Shown: piece after piece, positions 1 through 8,694 of the stretch
How positions within the stretch are numbered: the stretch's first letter is position 1
Layout: every line of letters starts with the position of its first letter
Origin: Cytophagales bacterium
Lineage (GTDB): Bacteria > Bacteroidota > Bacteroidia > Cytophagales > Cyclobacteriaceae
Assembly: GCA_033344775.1 (NCBI GenBank)
Contig: JAWPMT010000001.1
Span: forward strand, 682,001-746,000
Length of the DNA stretch: 64,000 nt
Direction of reading: 5' to 3'
The notes under the pieces: generated by a model
What the model was told of the DNA's origin: nothing
The model's input: the letters and a program-made list of their open reading frames with translations, nothing else
Databases searched by the model: none
Position numbers and translations under genes: made by a program

Positions 1-504
1 GACTGTATCTATTTCATAAAGTATAGAGTAGTCTTCTCCAAAAGATTCGTACTCCGGATGAATTTCGAACACATATTCCTGTGGATCTGGTAAATGCGTA
101 AAGCCATACCATATCAGTCCAAATGCCACGACAAATCCAGCAATAGGTCCGGCCACTCCTACGTCAAAATATTTGGTTCTGCTTTCTATGGCTTCTTTGA
201 TTCGGATGTAGGCACCCATTGTCCCGATAGCCGGAATGATACCCAGAAACCAAAAAGGCAAATAAGTAGGCAGGGTTACTTTGATGTTGTGATACTTCGC
301 CGTGAAATAATGACCAAACTCGTGACATGTAAGAATGAACAAGAACGGGACAGAATACTGCAACCCATCCCAAAATTGACCCCAACTCAGGTCGCCAAAA
401 ATCAGCAAATGACCATAAATCCACTCAGCACCCGCTGCGGTAGTGGTTAAAAAGGTCACCACCAGTAAGACCAGTTGTCGAATCTGTCGTTTATTTTCTG
501 CCAT
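1..504 (-). CDS. M50 (site-2 protease family) membrane metalloprotease, partial
   Basis: The reading frame starts at an ATG at 504 and runs off the left edge, so only the N-terminal 168 codons are visible. It has a hydrophobic segment near residues 10-25, then the zinc-protease motif HEFGHYFTA (HExxH) inside a membrane segment, followed by a Gly/Pro-rich hydrophobic stretch and a segment reading GVAGPIAGFVVAFG, as expected for M50 peptidases. Members of this family cut substrates within the membrane. The second active-site motif (NxxPxxxLDG type) would lie beyond the window. The start overlaps the 3' end of the HAD phosphatase gene by 14 nt, so the two are probably co-transcribed. The substrate is unknown. 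Confidence 0.88.
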   Translation of the reverse strand, partial: MAENKRQIRQLVLLVVTFLTTTAAGAEWIYGHLLIFGDLSWGQFWDGLQYSVPFLFILTCHEFGHYFTAKYHNIKVTLPTYLPFWFLGIIPAIGTMGAYIRIKEAIESRTKYFDVGVAGPIAGFVVAFGLIWYGFTHLPDPQEYVFEIHPEYESFGEDYSILYEIDTV

Positions 505-1129
505 CTTGTAATATCTCGAATATTTGATCCGGGTATCTTACCTGAACTGCCGTGATACCTGTTGCCCTGGCTCCTTCTACATTATCAAGTCGATCATCCA
601 GAAACAACGTTCTTTCCGGCTGGAGTTGATGCATATCAATCACATGCCTATAGATCTCCTCGTCCGGTTTTCTCATCCCAAGTATATGTGAGTAATGTGC
701 ATGATGAACAAAATCTGATAATTTTCTTCCTCCTGAGCGCTCCCTGACGATCGCATCAAACTTTCGTTCATGGATCGGATTCGTATTGCTCAAAATCATC
801 ACTTGATAATTGGATTTGAGCTGTTCCATAAGGTTAACCCGATCCATGGAAATATGGTGCAGCATCAGGTTCCAAATCTCATCAAACTGCTCCTCTGTGA
901 AAGAAACGGAAAGAATCTCCATTACCCCCTTTCTGAATTCAGACTCGCTGATTTTCCCAGTTTCATACCGCTGCATGATAGGAGAAGAAAACACTAAATC
1001 TTTATAGTCCAGCGCTTTGCGAGAAGCAGCAAAAAGTCGATCCTCCACGGCCTGTGGGCCCAGATCAATGATCACCTCTCCCAAGTCGAAAATGACCGTA
1101 TCGTAGTTTGCTGGGGTAAATTCCTTCAT
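491..1129 (-). CDS. HAD-superfamily hydrolase (YihX / HAD-IA type phosphatase)
   Basis: A 212-aa protein with the four HAD motifs. Motif I reads VIFDLGEVIID (nucleophile Asp, with the DLG-V form of the YihX-type branch that lacks the usual second Asp). Motif II is ILSNTNP, motif III is the Lys in GMRKPDEEIY, and motif IV is LFLDDRLDNVEGA. A helical cap lies between motifs I and II. Such enzymes dephosphorylate small phosphometabolites (glucose-1-phosphate for YihX), but the substrate here cannot be read from sequence. It sits directly upstream of, and overlaps, the M50 protease gene. It is the last host gene before the tRNA-integrated element. Confidence 0.88.
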   Translation of the reverse strand: MKEFTPANYDTVIFDLGEVIIDLGPQAVEDRLFAASRKALDYKDLVFSSPIMQRYETGKISESEFRKGVMEILSVSFTEEQFDEIWNLMLHHISMDRVNLMEQLKSNYQVMILSNTNPIHERKFDAIVRERSGGRKLSDFVHHAHYSHILGMRKPDEEIYRHVIDMHQLQPERTLFLDDRLDNVEGARATGITAVQVRYPDQIFEILQDGRK

Positions 1130-1224
1130 CAGACGGCAAACCTACTTTACTTGTTGGCTTAATAAAAGAATGAAGGGATGGATTACCAATTGATCTAGTT
1201 AAATAACGGACCTAATCCCTACAT

Positions 1225-1259
1225 ACAAAAAAAGCACCTAACATAATTGCTAAGTGCTT
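1225..1259 (-). terminator. Rho-independent terminator, formerly of the tRNA gene
   Basis: On the minus strand a hairpin with perfect 6-bp arms (1232-1237 with 1254-1259) is followed by a run of T (A-run 1227-1233 on +). It lies just outside the left attachment repeat, where it would have ended the transcript of the tRNA before the element inserted. Confidence 0.6.
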
Positions 1260-1267
1260 GATCTTAA

Positions 1268-1317
1268 AAGTGGGCCCACCAGGGCTCGAACCTGGGACTT
1301 ACTGATTATGAGTCAGT
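1268..1317. repeat. Left attachment site: 50-bp direct repeat of tRNA 3' end
   Basis: Identical base for base to 33599-33648. It covers 47 nt of the tRNA 3' portion (anticodon arm through acceptor) plus 3 nt. The sequence beyond 1317 no longer continues as tRNA, so this is the duplicated half-site left by site-specific integration. Confidence 0.9.
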
Positions 1318-1416
1318 CCTATCAGGTATCATTTGGCTTAAAATATCCTTATTTGGCTCTCAATCAACTTTTATTTCTTACTATTGAACCAATATTCAAC
1401 GTTCAAAACCAAAAAA

Positions 1417-1435
1417 GCACGCCGAAAGCACGCCG
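1417..1435. repeat. Left-end tandem heptamer repeat, putative integrase arm site
   Basis: Two copies of CACGCCG spaced 11 bp apart, between the left attachment repeat and the integrase start. The same 19-bp unit, with one base changed and in the same orientation, lies at 33534-33552 just inside the right end. Placement at both ends suggests accessory (arm-type) binding sites for the integrase; this role is inferred. Confidence 0.55.
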
Positions 1436-1447
1436 GAGAAAAAGTAA

Positions 1448-2788
1448 ATGGCAAAAGTCAAAATAGCTCTTGATCGTCGAGAAGGTCATAAACACAATGA
1501 TGGAAGATGCCCAGTCGTCTTGCGCATCAGCCATAAAAGCAAGACGAGGGATATCCCTTTTGATATATATGTGCTTGAAAATGATTTTGATTCTGAGACA
1601 TACGACTTAAAAGGAATCCAAAATGCGGTTCGACAGACCAAGCGGGTCAAGAAAAAAATATTCGAAGTTGATCTGTGGGTCGATGAAAACAAGGCAGTAG
1701 TCAAGCTTTGGGACATAGCCAAGTTAAAAGATCAAATTGAAAGGAAGTTTTTCAATAAGCAAAGCGAGCTCACATTATTTTCTCATGCCTGCGATTTGTT
1801 CGCTAGGTTCTATACGAAGGAGAAATTCTCTACAATTTCATCATACGAAGATGCTTTGAAGATCTTTGCAAAATTCAACATGGCCAGAAATGGTAAGAGT
1901 GATCGAGTCATCATAAAATCTCTTTTCGAAATTGATGGTGATGGAAGGTTTACTCTGAAATCTGAATATGAAGAATTTGATTTGCCAATAAAAGCTATCA
2001 ATAAGGAATTGGCTAAGAATTTCGAGGCTTATTTAAGTGCCCGGCTTAAATCAAGAAATTCAGTAGCGATTCACTTGCGGAGTATACAAGCCATCATTGG
2101 GGACGCTGAGGATTCATTTGATGAGCTTAAAGATCACAAACCTTTTAGAGGCATCAAGAAAAGCAGTCGGGCTAATAACCAGGTTGTATTGACCTATGAT
2201 GAAATAAACCAAATCAGAAGCCTCAGAGAAGAATTCAAACTTGCTTGTGATCCTAAGTTTGATGTAATCAATTATTTCCTGTTCATGTTTAATAATATGG
2301 GTATGAACTTCAATGATTTAGTTCGGGCCAAAGTATCCAACTACGACGGGGAGCGGTTCAATTATCTGCGCAAGAAAACTGAAAATGAAACAGAAGGAGA
2401 TTTCTTTTCAATTCTCCAAAACGAAGAAAATCTGGAGATCATCCAACATTACGTAAGAGGTAAATCAAAGGATGATTATTTGTTTCCGATACTAAAACCG
2501 GATATATCGAAAGAGCGAATTTTTCGTGTGAAGAACTACAAAGGAGATTGGTTTAACAAGCACTTTAATGGCATAGCTGAAAAGCTCTCCATTGATAAAA
2601 ACATTACCACCTACACTGCAAGAGATACATGGGCCAATTTAGCTCTTGAAATGGGTGTTGATATTCGTAGTGTCCAGAAAGGACTTGGTCACACGACTGT
2701 TGAAACCACAGAAAAGCACTATGAGAAGAAGCAAAAACAGTTTTCACTTTTGGATGAAGTTAATTCATGGGTTACAGGCATGAAATAG
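1448..2788 (+). CDS. Tyrosine-family site-specific integrase of the element
   Basis: A 446-aa protein with Bacteroidetes integrase architecture: an N-terminal arm-binding domain (MAKVKIALDRRE through about residue 85), a helical SAM-like core-binding domain (about 110-220), and a C-terminal catalytic domain. Visible catalytic elements are an R-x-KT segment (LRKKTENET), the HxxR-equivalent box TYTARDTWAN (His replaced, Arg kept), the GLGH motif and the nucleophile Tyr in TEKHYEK. The first catalytic Arg is not obvious: box I reads NMGMNFNDLVRAK. It is the terminal gene of the element, next to the left attachment repeat, which fits a role in integration and excision. It converges on the coupling-protein gene with only 32 bp between. 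Confidence 0.92.
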   Translation: MAKVKIALDRREGHKHNDGRCPVVLRISHKSKTRDIPFDIYVLENDFDSETYDLKGIQNAVRQTKRVKKKIFEVDLWVDENKAVVKLWDIAKLKDQIERKFFNKQSELTLFSHACDLFARFYTKEKFSTISSYEDALKIFAKFNMARNGKSDRVIIKSLFEIDGDGRFTLKSEYEEFDLPIKAINKELAKNFEAYLSARLKSRNSVAIHLRSIQAIIGDAEDSFDELKDHKPFRGIKKSSRANNQVVLTYDEINQIRSLREEFKLACDPKFDVINYFLFMFNNMGMNFNDLVRAKVSNYDGERFNYLRKKTENETEGDFFSILQNEENLEIIQHYVRGKSKDDYLFPILKPDISKERIFRVKNYKGDWFNKHFNGIAEKLSIDKNITTYTARDTWANLALEMGVDIRSVQKGLGHTTVETTEKHYEKKQKQFSLLDEVNSWVTGMK

Positions 2789-2820
2789 ACTAAAGCGTAC
2801 CAGACGAATTCTTTGTCTCT

Positions 2821-4365
2821 CTATGAACGTTGATTAAAATTTACGAGAGCGTAGTTGCGCTTCTCCTTACCCCACAGTTTTCCCGCTTTGAATACCACTG
2901 ATTCAATAATGTAATCATTGGTCTTCCTACCGGTCTTCAAAGTTGTGAAGTGATCAGGGCTTATGCGATGATGCATTTGTTGAGTCTTGGTCTTGCTGAT
3001 ATCCATTTCCTTACTGTAACTGACATTTTGAAACTCTGTGAGGTGTTTTCCGATCATGTTTGAAGCCCAAACATTGGTGTCATAATTATCATTACTTGCA
3101 AAAATCTTAAGGTTCAAATTGCCCAATAAGCTCTTGGCTTTTGCCTCTGGTTGGTCATTGCCCATCACATAATAAAGCGAGGTAATATTCTGAGTGATAT
3201 AGACAGTCGCTACCCATGAGCTGCGCGCTGTTGCGGAGAATAAGCTATCGGTTTTGTGAGAACAAAACTGCTGGTATTCATCTACCCAGAACCCAACAGG
3301 CTTAGGGTCTTCTTCCTGGTCTATGGAGCGTCTTTCCATGGCTGCTTGAAAAGTGGTTTTGACAATAGAAGCGGCATATAAGCCAGCCAAACCATATTCT
3401 TTGAGAGCGTAATCCAGAATAACAATGGCCCCATTCTTATAGATATTCTCCGGCAATAAATTCTCGCTCAAACCGGAGGTGAATTGATTTTTAAGAATAC
3501 CTCTATTTAAAAAGGGCTCCACAATTCCCATAAAACTCTCAATGATTATGCTAGATGCTTTTTCACCGATATGCGGAAACTCCTTGAGCCAGTAATTCAA
3601 ACAGATATCCAACTCATCGGGATCAAATTCAGCTACGTGACCATTCATCAGCTTTAACAGCACTTGTAAGAAGTAATTGGAGTCAATCCAATCTTTCAGG
3701 TCTTCTTGCGCTCTTGATCTCAAATGTGGATCAATACTCTCATCTACTGCTTCTCTTTCCAGTCGTTGATAAAGCTCGGCCTCATCACCACGAAAGCAAT
3801 CAGAAACTAAACGTCTCATATTGGTAATACTGACCTCTTCTTGCGCCATGCGAAGGGTCGTCACACATCGGCTGATCAAGCGGCGTAGCGATAGATCCCA
3901 GAAGCGCTCATCCTTTCCGCTGCTACCTCCTGAGACATAAACCTTATTCTGTTCATTTAGACCGATCAGAGCCTCTATGATGTTCATCACATCACCGCTT
4001 CCTTCACCCGCACGAGACATTTCATACTCCAGGAAGTTGAACTTTAAATTGCTTTCCTTATTGAATACCACCACATCACCTGTACGCTCGGGTGCGGCTT
4101 CTTCGATATACTGCATCCATCGTTTCCGCTCATCTTTCTTGGCGCATAAAATCATCATACCTAGTCCGGCTTTAAGCATAGCATGAGCGATAAAGCGCCC
4201 CGGGCCACTTGACTTGCCAGATCCTGTACTTCCTGTGATAAGTGTGCCTTGCGTAACATCAGCCCAGGTTATAGGTGTATTTGTACCTGGCATAGTATAC
4301 AGCACTTGATCAAGGCGATCTTCATGGCTTGATTGAGCTTTCTTTTTGGATTTAAAAAGATTCAT
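2821..4365 (-). CDS. VirD4/TraG-type conjugative coupling ATPase (soluble form)
   Basis: A 514-aa protein with Walker A GSTGSGKSS at residues 45-53 and a Walker B-like strand FWVDEYQQF at roughly 350-360, followed by the TraD/TraG-type segment with YITQNITSLY. Coupling proteins bring the relaxase-DNA complex to a secretion channel and drive DNA transfer with ATP. No N-terminal transmembrane segments are seen; the protein starts MNLFKSKKKAQ and reaches the P-loop by residue 45. It therefore belongs to the short form lacking the membrane anchor, or relies on a separate membrane partner. It lies last in the minus-strand mobilization operon that includes the relaxase. Confidence 0.85.
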   Translation of the reverse strand: MNLFKSKKKAQSSHEDRLDQVLYTMPGTNTPITWADVTQGTLITGSTGSGKSSGPGRFIAHAMLKAGLGMMILCAKKDERKRWMQYIEEAAPERTGDVVVFNKESNLKFNFLEYEMSRAGEGSGDVMNIIEALIGLNEQNKVYVSGGSSGKDERFWDLSLRRLISRCVTTLRMAQEEVSITNMRRLVSDCFRGDEAELYQRLEREAVDESIDPHLRSRAQEDLKDWIDSNYFLQVLLKLMNGHVAEFDPDELDICLNYWLKEFPHIGEKASSIIIESFMGIVEPFLNRGILKNQFTSGLSENLLPENIYKNGAIVILDYALKEYGLAGLYAASIVKTTFQAAMERRSIDQEEDPKPVGFWVDEYQQFCSHKTDSLFSATARSSWVATVYITQNITSLYYVMGNDQPEAKAKSLLGNLNLKIFASNDNYDTNVWASNMIGKHLTEFQNVSYSKEMDISKTKTQQMHHRISPDHFTTLKTGRKTNDYIIESVVFKAGKLWGKEKRNYALVNFNQRS

Positions 4366-4381
4366 ACTGCATTGATTTTAT

Positions 4382-4660
4382 TCATCGATCTTTTGATTGA
4401 TCACGGTCTTGTTTAAAACCTGCTTTGTAGCGCAAAAACCTTGCTCCGTATTTCTGTAGGAGTGCTCTACGCGAGTGATTTTTCGAGAGGTCTTGTTCTA
4501 TGAGACGCTTGTTCAAGAAATCTTCAAAAGCTCTTCTTTCAATGGAAGAAACTTGATTTTGATCAATTAACATTTGCAAGTGTTGTGGGCTTTGCTGATA
4601 TAAAATTTCAGCATCTCTCAAGGCCTTCTTGTACGTTTTTGAATGATATGAATTAGCCAT
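4382..4660 (-). CDS. Small charged protein of the mobilization operon
   Basis: A 92-aa, Lys/Arg/Gln-rich and mostly helical hypothetical protein (MANSYHSKTYKKALRDAEI...). It ends in a basic tail (GARFLRYKAGFKQDRDQS). I do not recognise a family. It lies between a helix-turn-helix protein (2 bp upstream) and the coupling protein (16 bp downstream) in one minus-strand run, so an accessory relaxosome or regulatory role is possible but inferred only from position. Confidence 0.6.
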   Translation of the reverse strand: MANSYHSKTYKKALRDAEILYQQSPQHLQMLIDQNQVSSIERRAFEDFLNKRLIEQDLSKNHSRRALLQKYGARFLRYKAGFKQDRDQSKDR

Positions 4661-4662
4661 CT

Positions 4663-4950
4663 TTAATATGTGTTTTTGACGTTACTAACTAAGAATTCCT
4701 CTATGGATTTTGGGTCATAGAGTATGACTTTTTTGCTTGGCTGGGTGTATCTGATCTTACCCTCATCTCTATAGCGTTGCAGAGTGGTCGTTGATTTTAC
4801 ACCAAGGGCTTGCATGGCTTGTTTTGGTGTGAGCCATTTTTGTGATTGCTTTTTATGCTTATCCTCGATGCGACTTACCACACGCTCGATGAGCTCATAA
4901 AAGGCTTCTTCTTCGATCAATATGACTTTCATATCACTCAATGCTTTCAA
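4663..4950 (-). CDS. Helix-turn-helix DNA-binding protein (excisionase/MerR-like)
   Basis: A 95-aa protein. After a helical N-terminus (IEEEAFYELIERVVSRIED) comes a winged-helix element, KWLTPKQAMQALGVKS followed by TTLQRYRDEGKIRY and a beta hairpin ending VILYDPKSIEEFL. This is the layout of the small HTH_17/excisionase-type domains common in Bacteroidetes mobile elements. It probably binds DNA as a transcription regulator, recombination directionality factor or relaxosome accessory. It sits within the relaxase-coupling protein operon, with gaps of a few bases on each side. Confidence 0.72.
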   Translation of the reverse strand: MKALSDMKVILIEEEAFYELIERVVSRIEDKHKKQSQKWLTPKQAMQALGVKSTTTLQRYRDEGKIRYTQPSKKVILYDPKSIEEFLVSNVKNTY

Positions 4951-4956
4951 TTCAAC

Positions 4957-5442
4957 TTATCGGTGGCGATCCATTCCAGATCGTCTTTGAAACTCCTTGT
5001 TCTTTTCTTTCGAAGGCGAGGGCTTAACGCCGTATTTCTTAAAATTTTGAGAGAGATTTCTGAGATTCTCTTTTGACGCAGACGCATTGTCGCTCTCATT
5101 AAAATCTCTGCTCAGGTTCTTATGTCTGCGATAAATCGGTTTGGCTTCTTCAATGATGCTATCCCGAAATTTCTGATCTTGATATTCACGGTCTTGATTG
5201 ATCCGATCATAGCTCGTATGGGGCAATCCAGAGCGAATGCCTTTGGCGTAATAGAGATCAGATTGTGATCTCTTATTCTGCGTATCTAAATCCTGGTTCA
5301 GATAGCGTTGCTTAATTTTTTGTATATCAAAAAATTGTCGCTCATCACCCTTGCTGTATAAATCAAGCTTTTGCTTAAGCTCATGATTACTCAGGTCTTT
5401 GGGCGTGATTTGACCGGCTTTATATTTCCTCGAATCCTCCAT
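4957..5442 (-). CDS. Hypothetical highly charged mobilization-operon protein
   Basis: A 161-aa protein, very rich in Lys, Arg, Asp and Gln, predicted helical and disordered, with no membrane segment or recognisable motif. Composition (KAGQITPKDLSNHELKQKL..., ending RRSGMDRHR) suggests a nucleic-acid-associated or scaffold protein. It lies between the relaxase side and the HTH protein in the same operon, 10 bp from the upstream gene. The function is unknown. Confidence 0.55.
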   Translation of the reverse strand: MEDSRKYKAGQITPKDLSNHELKQKLDLYSKGDERQFFDIQKIKQRYLNQDLDTQNKRSQSDLYYAKGIRSGLPHTSYDRINQDREYQDQKFRDSIIEEAKPIYRRHKNLSRDFNESDNASASKENLRNLSQNFKKYGVKPSPSKEKNKEFQRRSGMDRHR

Positions 5443-5452
5443 CGTTCATGGT

Positions 5453-5878
5453 TTAAATACTCTCTGTTGCGGCATTGCCTTCTACTAAAATCTCTTCAAT
5501 GAAGGTGGAAGAAGACCCGTCATCTTTACCGCTATGACTTGCTCGAACCCACAGCAATTCTTCACGAGAAAAGGATTTGCGAATTGCATCCAGCCCACGT
5601 CCCTTTATTGTTATCAGAAGCTCGTAAGCCTTGAGGTAGAGCAGGCTATTATCCTCTTGAATACAAACAGGTAAAATAGAATAGCTAAACCCATAGCGCT
5701 TACCAGAGCTTTGAATAATCTCGAAACGTTTAACCACCTCATTCACGGCGACCGCGTAACATTGAGAGGGTTGGCTATTTTCGGATTCTGATCCTCTACC
5801 TGTCCCTTGCGACTTGCGTTGCTCTGGAAATATCCCTCTGAGCTTGTTTTTGTCTTTGTGTTGATATGGCATGTTCAA
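5453..5878 (-). CDS. Hypothetical protein overlapping the relaxase 3' end
   Basis: A 141-aa frame overlapping the last 83 nt of the relaxase gene in another frame. The first 40 residues are low-complexity (KDKNKLRGIFPEQRKSQGTG), whereas the part from about NEVVKRFEIIQ onward looks like a folded domain (FSYSILPVCIQ, YLKAYELLITIKG). The real start may therefore be a downstream GTG (near VNEVVKRFEI). Family not recognised. Translational coupling to the relaxase is likely. Confidence 0.5.
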   Translation of the reverse strand: MNMPYQHKDKNKLRGIFPEQRKSQGTGRGSESENSQPSQCYAVAVNEVVKRFEIIQSSGKRYGFSYSILPVCIQEDNSLLYLKAYELLITIKGRGLDAIRKSFSREELLWVRASHSGKDDGSSSTFIEEILVEGNAATESI

Positions 5879-8567
5879 TGTCTTTATTCATGTATTTGTG
5901 ATGGTCTCTGCGCTTTTGTTCTTCTAAGCGCCGGTAGTGCTCAGCAGCGACACTATGAGCTGATCTTTGATCACCTGATCTGTAAATGGCACGTTGAAGT
6001 TCCTTTTTACTATCAGTGAAGATTTGTAAGCGGGATCGACCTCGTGAAACAGCCACGTAAAATGAGCGATCTGTCAAAGCACTCAGTGAGGCATCACTAA
6101 GGCTGAGATAGACATCCTGGCTGGTCTTTCCCTGAGCCGCGTAGGTCGTTGATGCGATATTGTGATCTATATGGTAGCTGTCTTTGGCTAGGGTTTTACC
6201 ATTCTGAAGTAGAATGTTCCCGCCCTTGTCAAAGCCGCTCACAACTTGAGGTGTACCGTTATTGAGCTTCGTATCTTGTTCAGATTTCAGATTAACAGTG
6301 GGTTTGATATGATCACCCACCATCAAGGAAAGCTCGGACTTTTGATGAAGTGTGAAGTAGTGCGCTTGGTCGAGATTTAGAGTTAATTCCTGCTTGCTCT
6401 TGAACTCCTCAACAGTAATAGCACCATTCTTATCTTTTGATTTGACCTCATAGTGAGACCCGGCCTTAAAGCCTGACCCTTTTCCAGATGGTGCTTTCTG
6501 GTTCTTCCAAAACCGGATCACCCGTCCTTCTTGGTACTGATGAGGATCCTTCTTCTGACTCTCAGTCAAATTCAAATTCTTGAGCGTTGGAAAGCATCTT
6601 TCCTCACCCTTCAAATGACCCTGGGCTTTGAGCTTATCGCGTACAATCTCAGTGATTTCATCCTTTTCATGGTTTGTCGTTGTGACAATCAAAGCCTTGC
6701 GTTTAGCAAGCAGGGACTTTAGATAAGCATCGCTGAGCTGTTCTAGTCTTTCATTACGATCAGGCACTTCATTGATGGCATTCAGCTTTTGATCAATGAT
6801 CTTAAATCCTGCTGCCATGTTCTTCCTCGCAATAAAATCAACAGCCTTACGATAATCAGAATCGAGCTGGCGCATATTCTCACTAATATGAAAGGTTTTG
6901 ATTTGAGAACGTTGTAAGAGCTTCAGCGCATCTCCATGTTCTCCTGGATTGAGATGCTGGCGAACATTTCCTGTCAAAAGAACCCGCGCTTCCTGATCAC
7001 GTGCCACGTTAAAAATCTCATTCGCAGTAGGTACCCCTAGAAAGGAAGCTTCATCTACGACTATCACATTTCCATGTGCTTGGGTCTGGCTTTCCGGATT
7101 CATCAAGAAAGAGGCAATGGTCATAGCATCGGCAAAACCTTCTTTGCGAAGCACTTCAACGGATTGGGAACTTTGACTTAAGGGGATCACCTTTTTATTA
7201 ACAGCCTTAAGTCCATCAGCATACTCCATTAGAGTGGTTGTCTTGCCGCTACCTGCCATGCCCTCCCAGGCCATAATCGCGTCTTTGCTTTGCAGCGCAC
7301 CCAAAACCGCTTTAGTCTGACCGTCGTTGAGAAATTCTCGCTGAATCTGATGATCAGGATTGAGCGCTCTCATTTTGCCTTTGCCCGAAATAGCTGAATG
7401 ATGCATTTCATCCTCACTTCTCACAACATCTTTTGTCGTAAGGATTGAGATACCTTTTTCTTCACCCCAAAGGACATCTTTTCGGCTTTCAAGCTCTTTT
7501 TGAAAATCACTTGGATCATGACCGCTTCCGTAAGAAAGACTCATAGCATGTCCTAATATTCTGTGAGTCTCTGCCGTAGAATTGCGCTCCAAAAAATGCT
7601 CAAGACTTCTATCAATGCTTTCAGAAAGTGATACAGTTTTTTCAACCGTTCCTTTCAAATCTTTAACATTTTTCAGGGACTCAAATTCTTCTTTGGAGAG
7701 CTGCGACTTCCACAATGGGTAATGCTCACTTTCAGGAATAGCCTTGTTCTTTGAAACACGGGATCGAGCACCTAATTGAGACTTCTCCCGATCAGCGGTT
7801 ATGCCTTTGTCCTTGGCGATTTCGTTAATGATCTTGCTGCGATCTGAAAAGCGCTCATTCAAATGAGACACTCCCATAATCTCCCAAGCATCTTCTGTTC
7901 TCTCAATTTTATAACCCAATGCCATAAGGCGATTACACATCTTGGTATGCAAATAAGATTGCAGGAATTGAGCTGATTTGAAGATATGAAAAGGATCAAT
8001 CGCCAAAATCTTATTACGAGAAGGACTTTGACTAGCTGAGAACAAGACGTTATGATAATGCTCCAAAGGCTGTCCAGCCCAGAGCGTCTCATTCCCTCTT
8101 TTATACTCGACAGGTCGCCCAACCCGATGGTGAAACTCTGCCCAACACGCATTGCCCGTTTCTTCAAACGATCTATTCTTCTGGGTATTTGCCTGAGTAA
8201 ATACCAACTGTTCAGCCTCGAGCATCATTTCTCTATTAGATGACTTAAAAACTTCATCCAAATCAGGATCATCACTCAATGCGCATAAAATACTGAAGGA
8301 TTTCGGGGGTAGGGTGGTTAAATCCCACCCCACACGCCGATCAGGTGAATCCAATGCCGTTAATCTATCCTTGGTGCCTGGCCTTTTGTTGCTAGCGAGT
8401 AAATCATAGTTCTCGGCTGTTACCTCACTTAGCCCTATTATCTGAGCCAGTTTACCCTGATAGACGGCTTCCACTCGTTCCATGTAATACTCACCCTGTC
8501 TTGATAGCGAAGATCGGTGATAGGAGGACGCAGCTTTAGCGTTCGCTATTTGTGTTATTCTTAACAT
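5796..8567 (-). CDS. MobF-family relaxase-helicase (TrwC/TraI-like)
   Basis: Nicks the transfer origin and unwinds the strand to be transferred. The N-terminal relaxase domain begins MLRITQIANAKAASSYH. Tyrosines at 16 and at 27-28 (YY) match the catalytic tyrosine positions of TrwC, followed by the conserved YQGKLAQIIGLSE. The PPKSFSILCAL helix and the His pair of EHYHNVLF (two metal-ligand His) follow. The C-terminal half is an SF1 helicase: Walker A GMAGSGKTT, Walker B VIVVDEAS, and late motifs YAAQGKTSQDVY and YVAVSRGRSRLQIF. An in-frame ATG exists 12 codons upstream (8603), but family members start at the M(L)xI position, so I prefer 8567. It is the longest gene of the mobilization operon. 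Confidence 0.9.
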   Translation of the reverse strand: MLRITQIANAKAASSYHRSSLSRQGEYYMERVEAVYQGKLAQIIGLSEVTAENYDLLASNKRPGTKDRLTALDSPDRRVGWDLTTLPPKSFSILCALSDDPDLDEVFKSSNREMMLEAEQLVFTQANTQKNRSFEETGNACWAEFHHRVGRPVEYKRGNETLWAGQPLEHYHNVLFSASQSPSRNKILAIDPFHIFKSAQFLQSYLHTKMCNRLMALGYKIERTEDAWEIMGVSHLNERFSDRSKIINEIAKDKGITADREKSQLGARSRVSKNKAIPESEHYPLWKSQLSKEEFESLKNVKDLKGTVEKTVSLSESIDRSLEHFLERNSTAETHRILGHAMSLSYGSGHDPSDFQKELESRKDVLWGEEKGISILTTKDVVRSEDEMHHSAISGKGKMRALNPDHQIQREFLNDGQTKAVLGALQSKDAIMAWEGMAGSGKTTTLMEYADGLKAVNKKVIPLSQSSQSVEVLRKEGFADAMTIASFLMNPESQTQAHGNVIVVDEASFLGVPTANEIFNVARDQEARVLLTGNVRQHLNPGEHGDALKLLQRSQIKTFHISENMRQLDSDYRKAVDFIARKNMAAGFKIIDQKLNAINEVPDRNERLEQLSDAYLKSLLAKRKALIVTTTNHEKDEITEIVRDKLKAQGHLKGEERCFPTLKNLNLTESQKKDPHQYQEGRVIRFWKNQKAPSGKGSGFKAGSHYEVKSKDKNGAITVEEFKSKQELTLNLDQAHYFTLHQKSELSLMVGDHIKPTVNLKSEQDTKLNNGTPQVVSGFDKGGNILLQNGKTLAKDSYHIDHNIASTTYAAQGKTSQDVYLSLSDASLSALTDRSFYVAVSRGRSRLQIFTDSKKELQRAIYRSGDQRSAHSVAAEHYRRLEEQKRRDHHKYMNKDIEHAISTQRQKQAQRDISRATQVARDR

Positions 8568-8694
8568 AGCGCTTCGGTTTTCTCGGAGTTTTAAGATTGA
8601 CATTTGATGCTCGAACGCAGATAGAGTTCTAGCAGCTATTCAATTATTTATATCTCATTTTTCCTCGCCTTACAAGGAATATTATCCTATAACC

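Noticed and set aside
164-424. 86-aa minus-strand frame in the left-edge gene
   Set aside because: Out of frame with the M50 protease, whose frame carries HEFGH and membrane segments.
1417-1435. Short tandem repeats considered as CRISPR
   Set aside because: Only two copies with an 11-bp period and no spacer structure; no cas genes in the window.
1254-1466. 70-aa + strand frame across the left attachment site
   Set aside because: It reads through the tRNA fragment and integrase-site repeats. A similar peptide arises at 33455-33664 only because the DNA repeats are shared.
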